From: Globodera rostochiensis
Taxonomy: Eukaryota > Nematoda > Chromadorea > Rhabditida > Heteroderidae
Assembly: GCA_018350325.1 (NCBI GenBank)
Contig: JAEVLN010000008.1
Location: 1,364,001 to 1,428,000, forward strand
Direction: 5' to 3'
Length of the DNA stretch: 64,000 bases
The notes below the pieces were generated by a model. The model was not told where the DNA came from. It saw only the letters and a program-made list of their open reading frames with translations, and did not search any database. A program made the translations under genes and the position numbers. Positions 58,849 to 64,000 of the stretch are shown one piece after another; the stretch's first letter is position 1; each line of letters starts with the position of its first letter.

Positions 58849-60357
58849 TTATTTATTCACAAATTGCTTGCCCAATTTGTGCATGTCCTCCAAATTGTAG
58901 GGGACGAGAACCTAAAAGAACTTTTTAATTTTTTTGCCCAATTTAAAATGGTCAAAAATTACATAAATAAACGCTTTATCACTCAAAAATTACATCGTTC
59001 GAAGAAAATTCAGCCGCTTTTTGTTCCTTTGCCCACACGACGGCGACGACGCGACATTTTTCTGCTGAAGCGAGCCAAAGGCAATTTCGAAGGCATTTCG
59101 CACGAATTTCCTTAAAAAAAGAAAAGTGCCGTTGCGTCAATAACAAAATTAAATTAAAATTCATTTTACTTCATTTGGAATGTGGTGGAGGACGGACACC
59201 AACAAAACGGCGTCGAAAAGGCCCTTCCTAAAACAAAACAATTTTATGCAAATTCCCTTCCCTTTCCCCCAATTCATTGCCTTAATTGCCTTAATTAGTC
59301 AAAAAAGTAATTAAAAGTCGCAAATGTCGCGCGAATATTCGCACCTGAATGGCGGATAAGACGCATCGGCCAGCACAAAGTCAACATTTTCCGCTTTTCC
59401 GCGTGGCGCGCCGTTCACATCCATTCCAATTGTAAACGAATCTCCGCGCGTGTACAAATTATCACCGCAGCCCAAAAATAATTCTTTTCTTTTTTCGTTT
59501 CGTTTTTTTTGTGCACATTTTATATATTTCAGTCCTAAATGTAGGGTTGGTCCCGGAGAGGGACGGGGATCCCCGATCTCATCCCCGCCGGGGACGGGGA
59601 TGGAAATGCACCCCTAAAGATGGCCATCACATTGTCTTCCGACAAGCCTGATGTTGAGGGCTGCGTTTCGAACCCGCTTTGAGTGCGAGCACTTTTTTAA
59701 CTGCGCGACTCCCCCATTAAAAGAATATTTTAGTAAATTTTCAAATATTTTTTAATTTAAAAAAATGAAAAAAATTTTTGAATTAAGAATTTTCTAATAG
59801 AAAATTCAAATTGCCCTTATCTTTACGCTCTTTTACAAGTAAAATCTCGACCAATTTTCTTAGCAAATATCGTTAAATCTTCAAAAAAAATTTCCTCACT
59901 GAACCTGTTCAGTTTTTAAAGCTTTAAAAAATTGCCGAATTTAATTGCAAATCTCTTAACAAATTGAGTAAAAATTCAATTTTTTTTCTCGGCGGTGCGT
60001 ATCGGCACCGCCGACCACTTCTTTCATCACATCTTTCTGAATTTTTAATTTAATTTTCTTAAAAGATTGCAAAACGGGGATCCCCGGTTTGTCTTTACTC
60101 GTTCCCCGATTTGACCGGGGATACCCGCCCGGCTCCAACCCTACTTAAAAGTCCAGCAGATTCTAACCAATGTCCAAAATGAGGGAATGTGGCGCAATTT
60201 GTCGGAGATGGCCGAGCACAAAAGGGAAACTGCGGGCAATCGACGAAAAGCCGCCGCCGGTGCCGCGTTTGGCCGTCTCCGCCTCCTCGTCGACCCGCCT
60301 TTTAATGTCCGCATACGCTTTCCGCACATAATTCTGCGTTAGCTCATTCGGATCCAT
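58849..60357 (-). CDS. ALKBH8/TRM9-type tRNA wobble-uridine methyltransferase domain
   Basis: The start is ATG at 60355-60357 (MDPNELTQNYVRKAYADIKR). Then SFPFVLGHLRQI and SLILDIG, an intron holding a hAT-like element, CGDNLYTRGDSFTIGMDVNG (the SAM-binding D-I-G-C-G-x motif I, split by the intron), AENVDFVLADASYPPFR, LFDAVLLVSVLHHIPNE, CRVVAVVWAKEQKAAEFSSN and DVLVPYNLE. The VWAxEQ and DVLVPxxL strings are typical of the methyltransferase domain that makes mcm5U at the tRNA wobble base with TRMT112. The AlkB and RRM domains of full ALKBH8 are absent, as in yeast Trm9. An in-frame stop follows at 58849, but a GTGAAT donor just before it could instead splice on to the exons at 57.8-58.76 kb. 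Confidence 0.75.
59542..60143. mobile_element. hAT-like non-autonomous element, second copy
   Basis: The ends TAGGGTTGGTCCC and CCAACCCTA are inverted repeats; the flanks CCTAAATG and CTTAAAAG agree at six of eight bases, fitting an aged 8-bp duplication. GGGGATCCCCG palindromes lie near both ends. The interior matches the element at 48671 in reverse orientation. At 59640-59715 it holds an extra tRNA-like stretch (CGTTTCGAACCCGC, a reversed B box). It sits in an intron of the methyltransferase gene, splitting motif I. Confidence 0.7.
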
Positions 60358-62111
60358 CGAAAAGTGCGGCAATTTATACAAAATATTTGCATTGAAAGTA
60401 AATTGAAATATTTGTGAAAGTTGGCGGGCGCATTCTTTGAAATGGGGGCATTTGTCAGTTGAGGGGTGGGGAGCTTTGAGTTTGCTAACGACAATAAATA
60501 ACCTTTTTTTGCGAATAAAAGTGAAAGATAAAAGCCCCTCCCCCCTCACAAAGATGTAAAAGCAGTCCCCTCCCTCACTTTGGAAGCGGAGAATTTCAGC
60601 TCAAAAGTCCATCCAAAAAAATATTCATTTTGTCATCACTTGGCTTTATACCGTCCGTCCGTTGCCATGGGGACGGGTTTATTTGCCCTTTTTCATCGGT
60701 TCACTGCTGAAGGAATGGGAATCCGTCGCAATCATAAAAGTTGGTTGGGTGGCGGGCGGGGGGGGGGGGGTGAGGGCGGTCGAATGGGTGGCGGCAGGCA
60801 ATTTGATGGTCATTTCTTAATTTGGACAATAATTACGGCAATTTGATGGTCATTTTTTAATTTGGACAATAATTACGGCAATTTGATGGTCATTTTTTAA
60901 TTTGGACAATAATTACGGCAATTTGATGGTCATTTTTTAATTTGGACAATAATTACGGCAATTTGATGTTCATTTCTTAATTTGGACAATAATTATCATT
61001 GCAAAATTACGAGGAACCAACCGATTTGTAAATGAAAACTCCAAAAACGCGAACCATCAGGCAAAAGCCGTCACCAACTTGCGATGCGCACAACGGCCCG
61101 TCCCATTTTGAAACGCACTTTGGGGGCGGGGAAAGGACAAATTAATAATGTTTTGAAAGGATTATTTTCAACAAAATGGTACAAGACATTGGCAGAACAA
61201 ATTGTCGCAAAATTGTTGTCCCATTTTGTTCGTATAGCACGCGTCATGGCGGACGCAGCAATTGTTGACTTCATCTGATCGATCAGTCAGCAAATTAAAC
61301 TATTTTTGGGCCATATTTTAATTAACTAAATGTCCTGGGACACAACGGCATGGCGACAGCACACGACATTTGTTCGCTTAGCGAAAGTTGCGTGGGCGAC
61401 GAAGAGGCCCCACAACTCCATTTGTAGTCCAACCCGCACCGGTGCTGCTGCCCACCTAATTATTTTGTTGAAACTAACTCACTAATTACTAATTAGTAAT
61501 TAGTAAGCTTCTGGACTTACTGTTTATGCCGCTTAAGGGGTTCCCTTTAATAAGCGAAACGGTTACAACAAAACACAAAACAGCTAAATTCATCGGCCAC
61601 AATGATGACCGGTGGGTGTCCTTATAAAATAAAATATCACTAAATATTTTTCAACAAAAATTGGCATTAGAAAAGCCCCCCCCCCCCCCTCCGGCGACAA
61701 TTGTGGCGATTTCTCCCACCCAAACATTCAATCAATGGCTTACATTTCACGCAAAATCGCTAACTTTAAATACATTCTCCGCCGGGGAAAGGATCCGGAA
61801 ATTGCAGTCGGAAAAGGGAAGCAAAGGGAGCAGAGAATGGGCGACAATTTCATTTTATCCATCAAATCAATCATTTGGCGGATTTAATATTAATAAATGC
61901 ACTTATTAAGTTCAGAATCGGTCGTACAAATTGCTGGAGGGGCGTGCTGAGGGAGATGAAGCAAACCGGTAAGCTGTGAAAACCCAAAAAAGCAATCAAA
62001 AAACGATTTATTATCACTTTTGGCATCCCCACTAATAATGCCAGAAATGGTCGCTGGAATGACAGCACTTTGGGTGTAATAATACATCAATCACAGACAA
62101 TCCGTCGATTC
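60358..62111. other. Intergenic with a tandem array; no gene recognised
   Basis: Between the methyltransferase start (-) and the glycerol kinase stop (-). A 67-codon ORF at 61071-61274 (-) starts with ATG but has no recognised features. Poly-G at 60759-60770 and poly-C at 61677-61689. The tandem array at 60796-60996 is listed separately. Confidence 0.5.
60796..60996. repeat. 40-bp tandem repeat, five copies
   Basis: The unit GGCAATTTGATGGTCATTTT plus TTAATTTGGACAATAATTAC is repeated five times with one or two substitutions (CTTAA versus TTTAA; GATGTT in the last). Non-coding, AT-rich. Confidence 0.9.
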
Positions 62112-63936
<1,825 letters not shown>

Positions 63937-64000
63937 GCAAATGAATTGAATAAAATTAATAAATATTTATTAATTTTATTCTAAACTGTAAAGGTTAATC

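Noticed and set aside
60796..60996. CRISPR-like array
   Set aside because: The repeats are contiguous 40-bp tandem units without unique spacers, in a eukaryotic genome.
61071..61274. 67-codon minus-strand ORF
   Set aside because: ATG start but no signal peptide, domain or splice partner; kept only as a note in the intergenic entry.

Overview
This 64 kb window is eukaryotic nuclear DNA, almost certainly from a plant-parasitic nematode and most likely a cyst nematode (Heterodera/Globodera type). The genes are split by many short GT-AG introns and are densely packed on both strands. Several belong to animal or nematode families (two-pore K+ channel, AP-2, MLT-10-like, PIR-1, eIF4A-III, WDR5). 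A secreted glycoside hydrolase family 5 cellulase and a bacterial-type CapA-like protein are the kind of genes plant-parasitic nematodes have acquired from bacteria. Species assignment is inference.

Layout, left to right. 1-1273 (+): 3' part of a protein ending in a PCNA-interaction motif. 1.3-2.9 kb: cluster of fold-back repeats. 2.9-6.1 kb (+): ALC1/CHD1L-type chromatin remodeller. 6.7-10.7 kb (-): Ig/FN3 cell-adhesion molecule. 12.4-12.8 kb (+): small helix-turn-helix protein. 13.3-13.5 kb (-): small secreted protein. 14.4-17.2 kb (-): FN3 protein and, 58 bp upstream of its start, a K2P channel. 18.3-25.4 kb (+): four head-to-tail genes, CapA-like, MBLAC1-like, an MBL-fold pseudoenzyme candidate and HSDL2. 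26.0-28.8 kb (-): WDR5. 29.5-30.7 kb (+): FAM8A1. 31.5-32.8 kb (+): PIR-1/DUSP11. 33.2-35.0 kb (-): eIF4A-III. 35.6-41.8 kb (+): RNA polymerase I subunit 2, with a tRNA-Gly(UCC) in an intron. 42.5-46.0 kb (+): membrane-anchored repeat protein and MLT-10-like protein, perhaps one gene. 46.3-48.6 kb (-): WD-repeat protein. 48.6-50.4 kb: nested transposon remnants. 50.8-53.4 kb (-): AP-2 transcription factor. 54.2-55.7 kb (-): GH5 cellulase, with a 24-bp minisatellite upstream. 56.6-57.0 kb (-): 61-residue single-pass membrane protein. 57.8-60.4 kb (-): ALKBH8-type tRNA methyltransferase region. 62.1 kb to the right edge (-): glycerol kinase, 5' part missing.

Functionally the window mixes housekeeping genes (Pol I, eIF4A-III, WDR5, tRNA modification, glycerol kinase), neuronal or surface genes (K2P, Ig-CAM), cuticle/moulting (MLT-10-like), small-RNA processing (PIR-1) and parasitism-type acquired genes (GH5, possibly CapA). 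Spacings of 0.3-0.45 kb in the CapA-HSDL2 run and 58 bp between K2P and the FN3 gene suggest possible operons.

The most informative novelties are structural. Fold-back elements are bounded by 9-10 bp direct repeats, and one is nested in a hAT-like element whose empty counterpart is also in the window. There is a tRNA-headed SINE family in introns. A repeat inside an Ig domain carries N-glycosylation sequons. An MBL paralogue has lost its zinc-binding motif. HSDL2 has two in-frame alternative last exons. Exon models marked 'frame checked' were joined by hand at GT/AG sites and their summed length is a multiple of three; the rest are approximate spans.
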